Shown: positions 36,741 through 45,876 of the stretch, one piece after another
How positions within the stretch are numbered: the stretch's first letter is position 1
Layout: the number at the start of each line of letters is the position of its first letter
Source: Bacteroidia bacterium
Lineage (GTDB): Bacteria; Bacteroidota; Bacteroidia; AKYH767-A; OLB10
DNA length: 54,301 nt
Reading direction: 5' to 3'
Assembly (NCBI GenBank): GCA_020847635.1
Contig: JADLBQ010000075.1
Span: 1-54,301 of the forward strand
Program-made: the position numbers and the translations under genes
Notes under the pieces: generated by a model
Told to the model about the DNA's origin: nothing
The model's database searches: none
The model's input: only the letters and a program-made list of their open reading frames with translations

Positions 36741-37886
36741 ATGGAATTTGCCACACGGGCCATTCATGCAGGCCAGGAACCGGATCCGGTAACTGGAGCA
36801 ATAATGACACCCATTTACCAGACTTCAACTTATGTTCAGGAAGCTCCGGGAAAAAATAAGGGATATGCCTATGCCAGAGGAAAAAATCCGACCCGTCATG
36901 CGCTCGAACAATGCATTGCCTCACTTGAGAATGCAAAATTCGGATTGTGCTTCAGCAGCGGCATGGGTGCCAGTGATGCTATTATCAAACTCCTGAATCC
37001 GGGTGATGAAGTCATTGCCACCCACGATTTATATGGCGGAGCCTACAGAATGTTTATGCAGGTCTTTGCGCGAATGGGTATTAAATTTCATTTTGTGGAT
37101 ATGAGCCAGGCTGACGATATCCGTCACCGCATTTCTCACAAAACCAGGATGATCTGGGTTGAAACCCCAACCAATCCAATGATGAACATCATTGATATCC
37201 ATGCTTGTGCAACTATTGCACGAGAACATAAACTGATCCTTACTGTTGACAATACGTTTGCCTCGCCTTATCTGCAGAATCCGCTGGATCTCGATGCTGA
37301 CCTGGTCATGCACTCCGTTACAAAATATCTGGGTGGACATAGTGATGTAGTGATGGGTGCAGTATGTACAAATAAAGAAGATTTGCACCAGCGGCTTTCT
37401 TTTATTCATAATTCATGCGGAGCAACACCCGGACCCATGGACTCGTTTCTGGTATTACGTGGAATTAAGACCCTTCCAGTCAGAATGGAACGCCACTGCT
37501 TCAATGGAAAAGAAATTGCTCATTTCTTACGGTCACAACCAGAGGTAGATAAAGTTTACTGGCCCGGTTTTGAAGATCATAAAAACCATCTGATTGCCAA
37601 AAAACAGATGCGTGATTTTGGAGGAATGATTTCATTTACCCTAAAAGGTAACAAACTGGAAGATGCTTTCCGGGTAGCCTCACACACCAAAGTATTTTCA
37701 TTAGCTGAATCACTTGGAGGAGTTGAGTCGCTGATCGGGCATCCGGCAACAATGACGCATGCAGCCATTCCTAAAGCTGAACGCGAAAAATCGGGGGTAA
37801 CTGATTCATTGCTCAGATTAAGTGTAGGAATTGAAGATATTAAAGATCTGACTGAAGATTTAAAACAGGCTTTACATTCAAAATAA
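36741..37886 (+). CDS. Cystathionine gamma-synthase / gamma-lyase family PLP enzyme
   Basis: 381 residues, the normal size of the trans-sulfuration family (MetB, MetC, MdeA, CGL). ATRAIHAGQEPDPVTGAIMTPIYQTSTY opens it (quoted in parts: ATRAIHAGQEP, PIYQTSTYVQ). YARGKNPTR supplies phosphate-binding Tyr and Arg, FSSGMGASDAI holds the stacking region, and MHSVTKYLGGHSDVVMG contains the PLP Lys. SLGGVESLIGHPATMTHA is the substrate-side loop. Sequence alone does not separate synthase (MetB) from lyase. ktrA-like starts 12 nt downstream, an adjacency probably due to one operon. Confidence 0.9.
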   Translation: MEFATRAIHAGQEPDPVTGAIMTPIYQTSTYVQEAPGKNKGYAYARGKNPTRHALEQCIASLENAKFGLCFSSGMGASDAIIKLLNPGDEVIATHDLYGGAYRMFMQVFARMGIKFHFVDMSQADDIRHRISHKTRMIWVETPTNPMMNIIDIHACATIAREHKLILTVDNTFASPYLQNPLDLDADLVMHSVTKYLGGHSDVVMGAVCTNKEDLHQRLSFIHNSCGATPGPMDSFLVLRGIKTLPVRMERHCFNGKEIAHFLRSQPEVDKVYWPGFEDHKNHLIAKKQMRDFGGMISFTLKGNKLEDAFRVASHTKVFSLAESLGGVESLIGHPATMTHAAIPKAEREKSGVTDSLLRLSVGIEDIKDLTEDLKQALHSK

Positions 37887-37898
37887 CAACAATCAACT

Positions 37899-38594
37899 AT
37901 GGCTGAAAATAAATTTGCCGTTATTGGATTGGGACAGTTTGGAACTGCAATTGCCCAGACTCTTGCCAAACGAGGTGCCGAAGTAATTGCCATTGACAAT
38001 AACCCGGAGTATGTTGACGATCTAAAAGATGATGTATCTGTTGCTGTTTGCCTGGATGCAACAGATGCCAAAGCATTATACGCTCAGAATATCCATGAAA
38101 TGGATGCAGTTGTTGTTGCGATTGGAGAAAATTTTGAATCTCTGCTTCTTTCCGTAGTTCTGCTTCTGGAAATGAAAGTTCCTAGAATCATTGCCCGAGC
38201 AAATGGTAAACATCAGCGGATGATCCTCGAAAAAATTGGAGTTAAAGAAATCCTGTCGCCCCAGAATGATGTCGGGCTAGCAATTGCAGAACGGTTAATC
38301 AATCCTACCATTCTCAACACGCTTATGCTGCCTGATGACTATGAGATTGTAGAAATCAAAACTCCCCGCACGATGATAAACCGTACCTTAAATGACATTG
38401 GTCTAAGAACAAAGTACAACCTGAACCTGATAACGATCAAGCGAATTTTTACAATCGAAAAAGAAGGAGAAAAGACTGAAGAGCAACACATCCTTGGGGT
38501 TCCTTCACCTGAAACCATATTACTTGATACGGATTCAATTCTGGTTTTTGGCCGGGTAAATGATATCGAAAGATTTATAGAAATTAATAAATAA
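37899..38594 (+). CDS. TrkA/KtrA-type RCK regulatory protein of potassium uptake
   Basis: 231 residues. An N-terminal RCK_N Rossmann domain with GLGQFG (10-15) and acidic strand end VIAIDNNPEYVD binds nucleotide. CLDATDAKAL and ARANGKHQRMILEKIGV follow, then a TrkA-C domain from about 140 (YEIVEIKTPRTMINRTLNDI). It should gate a KtrB/TrkH-type channel by ATP/ADP or NAD(H) binding. No such membrane gene is in the window, so the partner is elsewhere. A strong terminator follows. Confidence 0.88.
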   Translation: MAENKFAVIGLGQFGTAIAQTLAKRGAEVIAIDNNPEYVDDLKDDVSVAVCLDATDAKALYAQNIHEMDAVVVAIGENFESLLLSVVLLLEMKVPRIIARANGKHQRMILEKIGVKEILSPQNDVGLAIAERLINPTILNTLMLPDDYEIVEIKTPRTMINRTLNDIGLRTKYNLNLITIKRIFTIEKEGEKTEEQHILGVPSPETILLDTDSILVFGRVNDIERFIEINK

Positions 38595-38610
38595 GAGAAT
38601 TTCAGGTAAA

Positions 38611-38645
38611 AAAGAAAGCCTGCTCATATGCAGGCTTTCTTTTTT
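38611..38645. terminator. Strong bidirectional terminator
   Basis: A 13-bp perfect stem (38611-38623 with 38630-38642, loop TCATAT) with T-run to 38645. It serves the potassium regulator gene and the convergent peptidase gene. Confidence 0.85.
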
Positions 38646-38660
38646 ATTTTAACAGCTAAA

Positions 38661-39344
38661 TCAGTTTCTGCGGCTCGAGTAAATCATAATGTAATACATC
38701 AGCGTTGCCAGTGATCCAATTGCAGCAACCACATAGGTTAAAGCTGCCCATTTCAAAGCATCCTTTGCCTGGCTATGCTCCTGGGACGTTGCTACTCCAC
38801 TTTTTATCATCCAGGCTAATGCTCTTCTGCTGGCATCAAACTCAACGGGAAGTGTAATGAAACTGAACAGAGTTGTTACCGCAAACATGATAATTCCGAT
38901 CAGTAACAATTGTGGAAATGTCTGGAGCAGCAGGATACCTGCCAGCAAAATCCACATCATCCATTTGGATGCAACAGAGACAACCGGTACCAGTGACGAA
39001 CGCAACTGCAACATAGAATAAGCCTGGGCATGCTGAACAGCATGACCGCATTCATGAGCTGCAACTGCAGCTGCAGCAGCATTGCGGCCATTAAATACTT
39101 CATAACTCAGATTTACCGTTTTTTCCATCGGGTTATAATGGTCGGTCAGTTGTCCCTGAACGGAAATGATTTTAACATCGTCAATTCCATTATCATGAAG
39201 CATTTTTTCTGCAATTTCTCTTCCGCTCATCCCTGATCTGATTGGAGTTTGGGCATACTTTGCAAACTTGTTTTTTAACCGCATTTGCACAACCATGCCT
39301 GCCACCATAACGACAAGCATAATAACATAGATTCCTGATATCAT
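38661..39344 (-). CDS. YugP-type membrane zinc metallopeptidase
   Basis: 227 residues. An N-terminal helix (2-22) anchors a domain with HECGHAVQHA (about 91-100), an HExxH-type zinc site. The Zn_peptidase_2 family residues LRSSLVPVVSVASKWMMWIL follow, then two further transmembrane helices and a C-terminal helix (KDALKWAALTYVVAAIGSLA). GMSGREIAEKMLHDNGI is the family entry motif. All active-site residues are present. Cellular substrate unknown. A -7 box lies 13 nt upstream. Confidence 0.85.
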   Translation of the reverse strand: MISGIYVIMLVVMVAGMVVQMRLKNKFAKYAQTPIRSGMSGREIAEKMLHDNGIDDVKIISVQGQLTDHYNPMEKTVNLSYEVFNGRNAAAAAVAAHECGHAVQHAQAYSMLQLRSSLVPVVSVASKWMMWILLAGILLLQTFPQLLLIGIIMFAVTTLFSFITLPVEFDASRRALAWMIKSGVATSQEHSQAKDALKWAALTYVVAAIGSLATLMYYIMIYSSRRN

Positions 39345-39357
39345 TTTAATTTTATTG

Positions 39358-39365
39358 CAAAGATA
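39358..39365 (-). promoter_or_regulatory. -7 box of the YugP-type gene
   Basis: TATCTTTG on the minus strand, perfect TAnnTTTG, 13 nt before the ATG at 39344. Confidence 0.42.
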
Positions 39366-39431
39366 GCATGGAGCCAGTGTATCAGAATGAATTCATGATA
39401 AACTGAACTTTGATTTTTTATCCTTAAGTTA

Positions 39432-41561
39432 TCAATAGAATTTCCCCCGTCTGTCTTCGACCTTGGCTTTTTCTTTTAGTGCATTAAAGACCTCGTAATT
39501 AGCCCTGGCTCCCAGATTCTGAGTTTGTGACTTCTTATCCTGTGCAAAATCAGTTTTTTCGTTAGGCTCGGTAAACTGGTCAACTATAAAAACAAAAACA
39601 CCATTTTCACCAACTACAGGCTTTGAAAGTTCGCCCTGCTTACTGGCAAAAACAGCACCGGCCAGGTCTGGTTCCATTCCAATATTGACGATATAAGGTG
39701 AGGCAAAACTTAATCCGGTTGCCGGCTGAGCCGTATAGCCTGATTTGGCACCAATCTCATCAAGGTTCTTTGCACCTTCAGCAATGTATTTATTGAGGTT
39801 CTCAACTATCTGCTTTCCTTTTAATTCCTTAATGTAGGATTCGGTAACCGAAGTTCTGACATCATCCACCGTGGAAGTCCCTTTAGTGCGGATAGCATCA
39901 AGTTTTGCAACAACAAATTTGTTATCAAATTCGTATGCTTTAGAGACTTCGTTCTTTTTTGCCTGAAATGCCCAGCGAACCAATTCCCTGGGATTTTCCA
40001 GTCCCGGAATGTTTTTTTCATTCTCAGTTAATGTTTCAACAACCCGCTTATCCAATCCCTGGTCAGTACAGGCTTTATCAAACTGTTCAGCAGTATTATT
40101 CTTCCCTGCAAACTCATTCACTCTTGAATAAACAGCATTATATGTCTTCTGCGAGGCTTCATTCTGCCTGTCAAGATAGGCAATGTGAACCTGCTTAACA
40201 GGTTTGGTAGCATCAAACACCTTAATTATATGAAATCCGAAATTGGATTCAACCACATTGACACCTCCCTGAGGAATGTCAAAAGCACCCGCCTTAAAGC
40301 GCTCATCCATCGGACTGCTCATGGTTATCCATCCGAGGTCTCCTTCTTTTTCAGCTGAAGCTTTATCATCAGACTGGTTTTTTGCAAAATCAAGGTACAT
40401 GGTGTTGTCTTTTTCACAGAGCTTAAAGAGGCTGTCTGCTATTGCCTTTGCTTCTTCTTTGGTTCGGCTTGCTGTTGAGCGTTCTGCTCCGGCAAATGAC
40501 ACCAGAATATGGCTTACCTTAACCGAATCCGGTGCATTTCTGATTTCAGAAAGTTTGGCTGCCTTAAAATATCCACCTTCTTCATAAGGCCCGATAACAG
40601 TCCCTAACGGTGCATCAAACATCACCGAATCAAGACGGGGTGCTAAGGTGCCTTTGATATTGAAAATAGTTGTAGGTTTTAGATCTGAATGCTCAGCAAC
40701 AAATGCCGAATCATTAACAGCATTGCGGAAGGCATCAATGAGATTTGAGATGTAGCTTTCTGCTGCTGCTCTGTCTTCAGCAGATGGTACAACTTCAAAA
40801 ACCACATATTCAATTTTACGGGTAGCATCCTGTTGATATTTTGAAGCATTTTCCTTTATATAATTGCTGAGTTCACTGTCAGTAGGATGAAATGTTGAAT
40901 CCGGCATGGATGCATAAGGAATATTGATGAATCGGATTGAAGCCAGCCGCTGAGTATTTTCATATTGCCTTTTTGCCTCCTGAGTGGTTACATAAAGTCC
41001 TCCTTTGACCAGAGCATCAAACTTCTGACTAAGCCGTTCTTTGGTAATTGCTTTTTCAAAGTTTACCCATTGCCAACGGGTTCGGCCTGTTTGGTCATTA
41101 TCCATATTTTTCAGGAACTGAACAACATTGGCCGGATTGAATTCGCCCGTCTTTGGATCTTTGAAAGCTTCCTTAATCTGGGGATGCACATTTTTCCCCT
41201 GAACCATATCAAAAACTTCTTCAGGACTTACAAAGAGCCCAGTTTTGGAATATTGTTTACCTAAGAGTTGTTCATTCAGTAGATCACCCCATGCCTGATT
41301 TCTCAACTGCTCTAAGGTATTCTGATCAACATTATCCTTATTGTTATTAATTTTATACTGAACCTCCAGTTCATTAACCTTTCCTTCAAAATCCTGAATT
41401 TTTATTTTCTTACCACCAATAATACCGACTGTGGTATCTGATCCGGTTAAAAAGGAGCGGTTTGAAGTGAGCAAGTCTCCTAAAATAAAAGCCAAAAGGC
41501 TGAATCCTACAATTCCAATCAGAAGGGCGGCCTGATTTCTTATTTTTCCAATTACTGCCAT
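39432..41561 (-). CDS. PpiD/SurA-like periplasmic peptidyl-prolyl isomerase, membrane anchored
   Basis: 709 residues. MAVIGKIRNQAALLIGIVGF with one transmembrane helix (14-33) anchors the protein. A SurA_N-type region follows (LLNEQLLGKQYSKTGLFVSP). A parvulin domain lies at about 345-455 (KVSHILVSFAG and GDLGWITMSSPMDERFKAG to NFGFHIIKVFDA). A second, less typical parvulin-like segment precedes the C-terminus. It is a folding factor for exported and outer-membrane proteins. Last gene of the lptC to ppiD cluster, 49 nt after the CNNM protein; the gap may hold its own promoter. Confidence 0.88.
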   Translation of the reverse strand: MAVIGKIRNQAALLIGIVGFSLLAFILGDLLTSNRSFLTGSDTTVGIIGGKKIKIQDFEGKVNELEVQYKINNNKDNVDQNTLEQLRNQAWGDLLNEQLLGKQYSKTGLFVSPEEVFDMVQGKNVHPQIKEAFKDPKTGEFNPANVVQFLKNMDNDQTGRTRWQWVNFEKAITKERLSQKFDALVKGGLYVTTQEAKRQYENTQRLASIRFINIPYASMPDSTFHPTDSELSNYIKENASKYQQDATRKIEYVVFEVVPSAEDRAAAESYISNLIDAFRNAVNDSAFVAEHSDLKPTTIFNIKGTLAPRLDSVMFDAPLGTVIGPYEEGGYFKAAKLSEIRNAPDSVKVSHILVSFAGAERSTASRTKEEAKAIADSLFKLCEKDNTMYLDFAKNQSDDKASAEKEGDLGWITMSSPMDERFKAGAFDIPQGGVNVVESNFGFHIIKVFDATKPVKQVHIAYLDRQNEASQKTYNAVYSRVNEFAGKNNTAEQFDKACTDQGLDKRVVETLTENEKNIPGLENPRELVRWAFQAKKNEVSKAYEFDNKFVVAKLDAIRTKGTSTVDDVRTSVTESYIKELKGKQIVENLNKYIAEGAKNLDEIGAKSGYTAQPATGLSFASPYIVNIGMEPDLAGAVFASKQGELSKPVVGENGVFVFIVDQFTEPNEKTDFAQDKKSQTQNLGARANYEVFNALKEKAKVEDRRGKFY

Positions 41562-41610
41562 GTTTTAAAAATGAGGGGCGAATATACAATAATGGGTGAA
41601 AGTAAAAAAG

Positions 41611-42879
41611 TTACGCTCCTCCCACTATAGTAAACCTGACGGATTCAATCCTGGAACTTTTAACTGTCTGAATTTTAACTTTAAATGGTGAAATTTCAAT
41701 CACCTGCCCGGGTTCAGGAATGCTTTCATAATTGAAAAGGATAAATCCGGCCAGCGTTTCATAACTGCCGGTTGGTATTTTAAAGCCATACTTTTCATTC
41801 AGGTAATCAATTTCCAGCGAACCGGAAAAAATAAATTCAGAATCGGAAATTCTGGTTTCTGTATGACTGTCCAGGTCATACTCGTCTTGGATTTCACCAA
41901 AAATTTCTTCGATCACATCTTCAACTGTAACCATTCCGGCTGTGAGTCCATGTTCATCTACAACTACTGCTACACTTCGGTGCTCATTGGTAAAATGCTT
42001 CAGAACCTGGAGTGCCGGGGTTGATTCAGGGAAAATAGTTACCGGCAACATAATTGATAACACATCCTGAGGATTGCGAAACATTTCAAACGAATGAACA
42101 AACCCGATAATGTTATCAATGGATTCCCGGTAAATAAGAATCCGTGAAAGCCTGGTTTCAATAAATAATTTTTTTATCCTTTCAATCGGAGTACTGATTT
42201 CAACTGCAACAATTTCATGACGGGGAACCATACAGTTCCGGATTTTTACTTTACTAAAATCTAAAGCTGCCTGGAACATTTCCAGCTCGGTATTGAGTTG
42301 TGCCTCTTCACTTGTATTCTGCTGAATATTCTTAACATAAACATCCAGGTCAATCCGTCCGAATTCCGGTCTGGTTTCAGAAACCTGAACACCCAAAATC
42401 TTTGAGAGCAGCCAGTTTGAAAATTTCAAAATGACAAAAACCAACGGATAAAATAGCGCATAAAAAACCAGAAACGGAATGGATAAAAGTGCTAAAGTCT
42501 CGTTGGGGTTAATTCTTGATAAAATCTTTGGTAAAAACTCTCCGAATAATAAGATGATGGCTGTTGAAATCAGTGTCTGAATAATCAACCGGTATCCTTC
42601 AAAATCAAAGGAAGCCGGTAACCAATGGCTTACTATCGGATCAAGCTCTTTGGATATATAAATTCCATAAATAACCAGTGCAATGTTATTCCCGATCAGA
42701 ACGGCACCAATAAACCAGGACGGACGTTTGAGAAAGTAACTCAAAATTGTTGCCTGAAGCTTACCTTGTTTTTTATCAATCTCAATCCGGAACTTATTAC
42801 TCGTTAGAAAAGCAAGTTCTATTCCCGAAAAGAAAGCTGAAAATAAAAGTGTAAGAATAATAATGCTGCCGGTTGTCAT
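41611..42879 (-). CDS. CNNM/CorC-type transporter protein (DUF21 + CBS pair + CorC domain)
   Basis: 422 residues. A DUF21 membrane domain with four helices (residues 1-150) is followed by two CBS domains (MVPRHEIVAVEISTPIERIK and VDEHGLTAGMVTVEDVIEEI, about 215-340) and a CorC_HlyC transporter-associated domain at the end (ISDSEFIFSGSLEIDYLN). Such proteins are implicated in Mg2+/Co2+ efflux; in Bacteroidota a paralogue is the gliding protein GldE. I cannot tell them apart here. It overlaps the 65-residue gene by 4 bp (ATGA), so the two are coupled. Confidence 0.87.
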   Translation of the reverse strand: MTTGSIIILTLLFSAFFSGIELAFLTSNKFRIEIDKKQGKLQATILSYFLKRPSWFIGAVLIGNNIALVIYGIYISKELDPIVSHWLPASFDFEGYRLIIQTLISTAIILLFGEFLPKILSRINPNETLALLSIPFLVFYALFYPLVFVILKFSNWLLSKILGVQVSETRPEFGRIDLDVYVKNIQQNTSEEAQLNTELEMFQAALDFSKVKIRNCMVPRHEIVAVEISTPIERIKKLFIETRLSRILIYRESIDNIIGFVHSFEMFRNPQDVLSIMLPVTIFPESTPALQVLKHFTNEHRSVAVVVDEHGLTAGMVTVEDVIEEIFGEIQDEYDLDSHTETRISDSEFIFSGSLEIDYLNEKYGFKIPTGSYETLAGFILFNYESIPEPGQVIEISPFKVKIQTVKSSRIESVRFTIVGGA

Positions 42880-43073
42880 TCGGGTTTCTCTGAATTAACT
42901 TGTTCCTGTCGGATTCGTTGTTTTCGCCTGTAAAGATAAAACCCCAGTGCTATTCCGGTTAGCATCAAAATGAACACAGCTCCCTGTAAACCTTCACTCA
43001 GAATTTTAATTACTGCAAAAACTCCGCTGCAAAGAGTGACAAGAAGCCAGGAAATTTCCAGCACTTTCAGCAT
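42876..43073 (-). CDS. 65-residue membrane protein between lptC and the CNNM gene
   Basis: 65 residues with two predicted transmembrane helices (about 5-25 and 29-47) and a basic C-terminal tail (YRRKQRIRQEQ) that should face the cytoplasm. Its stop codon overlaps the start of the CNNM gene by 4 bp and its start is 3 nt after the lptC stop, so it is a real, coupled gene. No family is recognised. Neighbours suggest an envelope role. Confidence 0.8.
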   Translation of the reverse strand: MLKVLEISWLLVTLCSGVFAVIKILSEGLQGAVFILMLTGIALGFYLYRRKQRIRQEQVNSEKPE

Positions 43074-43076
43074 GCT

Positions 43077-43634
43077 CTATTTTTTAACACTAATACTTCC
43101 CTTTACTTTAAGAATCCTGTACCACGAAAAATCCTCATTTGCTTCCAACCCTTCACCGAAGATTATTTCATCTGCAGTTGTAATTTTTGCAAATGCCTCG
43201 GTTCTGATTTTCTTAGTACGCTCATCCCATATCAGATGTTCAGTATTTAAGGTTTCATGTTTTTCATTAACAACAACCACATCATCCTTTGCTTCCATTA
43301 TTTTTTCATTCTCTCTTCTTATCGCCCAATTGGCTGTCAGACTTGAGGTAACTTGTTTATCTTTATTAAAGAATCGCAAATGAACCCCTTTTGGCATAAC
43401 TAACCGCGGGTCGTTCCCGGCATATCGTTCCATCAGAGGAGCTTTAAGAATGGCTTTGAGTAAAAATGAATCACTATAAACAATTTCAACATCCTTACCG
43501 GTTTCAACCGGCAACTCTTCTTTTCGAGATGCCTTGATCACATCTTCGTCTTTAGTCTGGCAGGAATAAATCATAACCGACATTAAAAAAATCATTGGCC
43601 AGTTTAACCCATCAGTAAAACCCATCCGGTGCAT
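43077..43634 (-). CDS. lptC: LptC-like lipopolysaccharide export protein, lipoprotein type
   Basis: 185 residues. A short signal ends in a lipobox-like VMIYSC, so Cys 25 would be acylated, and the rest is periplasmic. From about residue 45 the beta-jellyroll pattern of LptC/LptA/OstA is seen: VEIVYSDSFLLKAILKAPLM, RFFNKDKQVTSSLTANWAIR, MEAKDDVVVVNEKHETLNTE, and LIWDERTKKIRTEAFAKIT. LptC carries LPS from the LptBFG ABC transporter to LptA. It heads the four-gene cluster that includes the PpiD-like chaperone. Two ATGs, at 43634 and 43625, are possible starts. Confidence 0.82.
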   Translation of the reverse strand: MHRMGFTDGLNWPMIFLMSVMIYSCQTKDEDVIKASRKEELPVETGKDVEIVYSDSFLLKAILKAPLMERYAGNDPRLVMPKGVHLRFFNKDKQVTSSLTANWAIRRENEKIMEAKDDVVVVNEKHETLNTEHLIWDERTKKIRTEAFAKITTADEIIFGEGLEANEDFSWYRILKVKGSISVKK

Positions 43635-43755
43635 TCTGCCTGTAAAAATAGGTGATAGATGATTTATATCCCCGTTTTGTTAATCAAATTTTGAGCCTGT
43701 TTACTGCCTATTCAGCATACAGGCTTTGCTGACTAGTGTGCCGCTACCCGAAAGC

Positions 43756-43763
43756 TATATTTG
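43756..43763 (+). promoter_or_regulatory. -7 box abutting the mutS2 start
   Basis: TATATTTG, perfect TAnnTTTG, 4 nt before the ATG at 43768. An in-frame TTG at 43726 lies upstream of the box and is unlikely to be the start. Confidence 0.48.
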
Positions 43764-43767
43764 CCAG

Positions 43768-45876
43768 ATGCTTGTTTTTCCGGAGTCATCAATGCTGATA
43801 GCTGAATTTGATCAGATTAAATTACGCTGGGCTGATTGTTGCCTGGGAAACGAGGCAAGAGTTAGGGCATTGCATAACAAGCCTTCAACTGACTTTGAAT
43901 TTGTTAATACAATCCTGAACCAGGTGAATGAAATGAAATCTGTTTTAGAGGCAGGATTGCATTTCCCTATTGAGCCGTATCCCGAATTGCTACCCGTTCT
44001 GAAATTCCTGAAAGTAGCTAATAGTTCATTATCAGCAGCTCAGTTCATTCAAATCAGAAGGGTCACCTCCATGGCGATTGAGGTTATTGAGTTCTGTAAT
44101 AAACAGCAAACTAAATACAGTTACCTTACTGCACCGGTTGCCGGAATCGAGTTAAATCCGGGAATTTTAAGACTGATTGAAACGGTATTTGATGAGTCAG
44201 GAAATATTTTAAGTTCTGCTTCGGATAACCTTCAAAAAATCCGAAAAGAGCTGCAGCAGAACCGGTATCAGTCAGAACGACTCTATCAACGGGTAATTCA
44301 ACGCCTTAAAAAAGATGACTGGCTTGCTGAAACCGGGGAAAGCTGGCGACACGGACGCAGGGTTATTGCTGTTCATTCTGTTTTTAAACGGCTGGTTAAA
44401 GGTACTATTCACGATATCAGTACAACCGGGAAGACCGTTTTTATTGAACCGGAAGAGACAATTGAAATCAACAACCTGCTGCTGGAGCGTGAATATGAGG
44501 AGCAGTCAGAAATTCACAAGATCCTTTTTGAATTATCAGGTAAAATCAGGAAATACCATCATTTAATTGAATGTTACTATAAACTGCTGCTTGTTTTTGA
44601 TGACCTCCGTTCGCGGGCATTGTTTGCAATTAATCTGAATGCTTCCCTGCCGGTTCTGAAAGAAACGCCAGGGTTTAAAATCAGTAAAGGTTTTCATCCT
44701 TTACTTTATCTTCAGAATAAACAAACTGGGAAAGAAACCATTCCCTTCGACTTAACCCTTGGCCGGCAAAACCGGATATTGGTTATCAGCGGGCCAAATG
44801 CCGGTGGAAAATCCGTTTGCCTGAAAGCGGTTGGGCTGCTTCAATTAATGCTGCAGAGCGGATTGCTCATTCCGGTTTCACCCGATAGCGAAATCGGACT
44901 GTTCCATTCCGTATTATGTGATATGGGAGATACCCAATCACTTGAATACGAACTGAGCACCTATAGTGCTCGTTTGAAGAATATGAAGGTTTTTCTTGAA
45001 CAAGCGGATGAATACACACTTTTTCTGATTGATGAACTTGGTACAGGAACCGATCCCCAGCTTGGAGGTCCCTTAGCTGAATCCATTTTGATTGAGCTGA
45101 ATAAGAAAAAAGCAACCGGCATTGTTACTACCCACTTCATAAATCTGAAGACATTGGCAGCTCACGCTGACGGAATGATAAACGGAAGCATGGCCTTTGA
45201 TTCCGTAAATCTGTTACCGCTATACCGGTTAATTATCGGTAAGCCCGGAGGTTCATACACCTTTGTGGTTGCTCAACGGAGCGGTCTTCCGGCACCTGTT
45301 ATTCAGAGAGCTAAAAGTAAAGCTGAAAAAAAAGTGTTAATGCTGGAACGGCTTTTAAATGAAGCAGAGCATGAAAAATCAGTTACTGAAAAACTAAAAG
45401 CAGAGTTACTGAAAAAAGAGAAAGCCTCTGATGAAGTTCTTCGTAAAGCAGAAAAGTTATCTCAAGAATTAGAACAAATCAGTATAAAGACCGAGCAACA
45501 ACTTTTGAAAAAGGAACTGATATTACTCAGACGATCTGAGGACGTTTTAAACCGCTTTTTCAGAGAGTTTAAGCAGGCCCGAAATAAAAAGGCCGTTATT
45601 GAGCAATACATTGAACGATTTAAATCTGAGAAGGAAAAGCTGAAACCAGTACCTGATGAAAAGGCAGTTGCCGAACTACTCAGAAGAAGAATGGAACAGA
45701 TCAGGCCTGGAGTTTCAGTTACGCTGAACAATGGAAAAGCAAAAGGAACCGTTAGAGAAGTTAAAAAAGACAAGGTAGTGGTTCAGTTTGGATCCATGAA
45801 AGTTCAATGCAGCATTGAAAGTCTTATCCCTGTGGAGACTTGTGCAGATGAGAAAACCAAAAGGAAAAAAGAATGA
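43768..45876 (+). CDS. MutS2-family ATPase lacking the Smr nuclease domain
   Basis: 702 residues from ATG 43768; MLVFPESSMLIAEFDQIKL is the family N-terminus. Core MutS-type clamp and lever regions lead to Walker A GPNAGGKS (342-349), Walker B LFLIDELGTGTDPQ (about 418-431), the D-loop/STYSARLKN region, and MTTHF-like TTHFINLK. A long coiled coil (about 500-640) follows, then a KOW-like segment VTLNNGKAKGTVREVKKDKV. It stops there, whereas typical MutS2 proteins of about 780-800 residues continue with a Smr domain. No Smr reading frame exists after it. Possible roles are ribosome rescue or suppression of recombination. It overlaps the next ORF by ATGA. Confidence 0.9.
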   Translation: MLVFPESSMLIAEFDQIKLRWADCCLGNEARVRALHNKPSTDFEFVNTILNQVNEMKSVLEAGLHFPIEPYPELLPVLKFLKVANSSLSAAQFIQIRRVTSMAIEVIEFCNKQQTKYSYLTAPVAGIELNPGILRLIETVFDESGNILSSASDNLQKIRKELQQNRYQSERLYQRVIQRLKKDDWLAETGESWRHGRRVIAVHSVFKRLVKGTIHDISTTGKTVFIEPEETIEINNLLLEREYEEQSEIHKILFELSGKIRKYHHLIECYYKLLLVFDDLRSRALFAINLNASLPVLKETPGFKISKGFHPLLYLQNKQTGKETIPFDLTLGRQNRILVISGPNAGGKSVCLKAVGLLQLMLQSGLLIPVSPDSEIGLFHSVLCDMGDTQSLEYELSTYSARLKNMKVFLEQADEYTLFLIDELGTGTDPQLGGPLAESILIELNKKKATGIVTTHFINLKTLAAHADGMINGSMAFDSVNLLPLYRLIIGKPGGSYTFVVAQRSGLPAPVIQRAKSKAEKKVLMLERLLNEAEHEKSVTEKLKAELLKKEKASDEVLRKAEKLSQELEQISIKTEQQLLKKELILLRRSEDVLNRFFREFKQARNKKAVIEQYIERFKSEKEKLKPVPDEKAVAELLRRRMEQIRPGVSVTLNNGKAKGTVREVKKDKVVVQFGSMKVQCSIESLIPVETCADEKTKRKKE

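Noticed and set aside
43726-43767. TTG start for mutS2
   Set aside because: It lies upstream of the -7 box at 43756-43763 and the added residues are not part of the family N-terminus.
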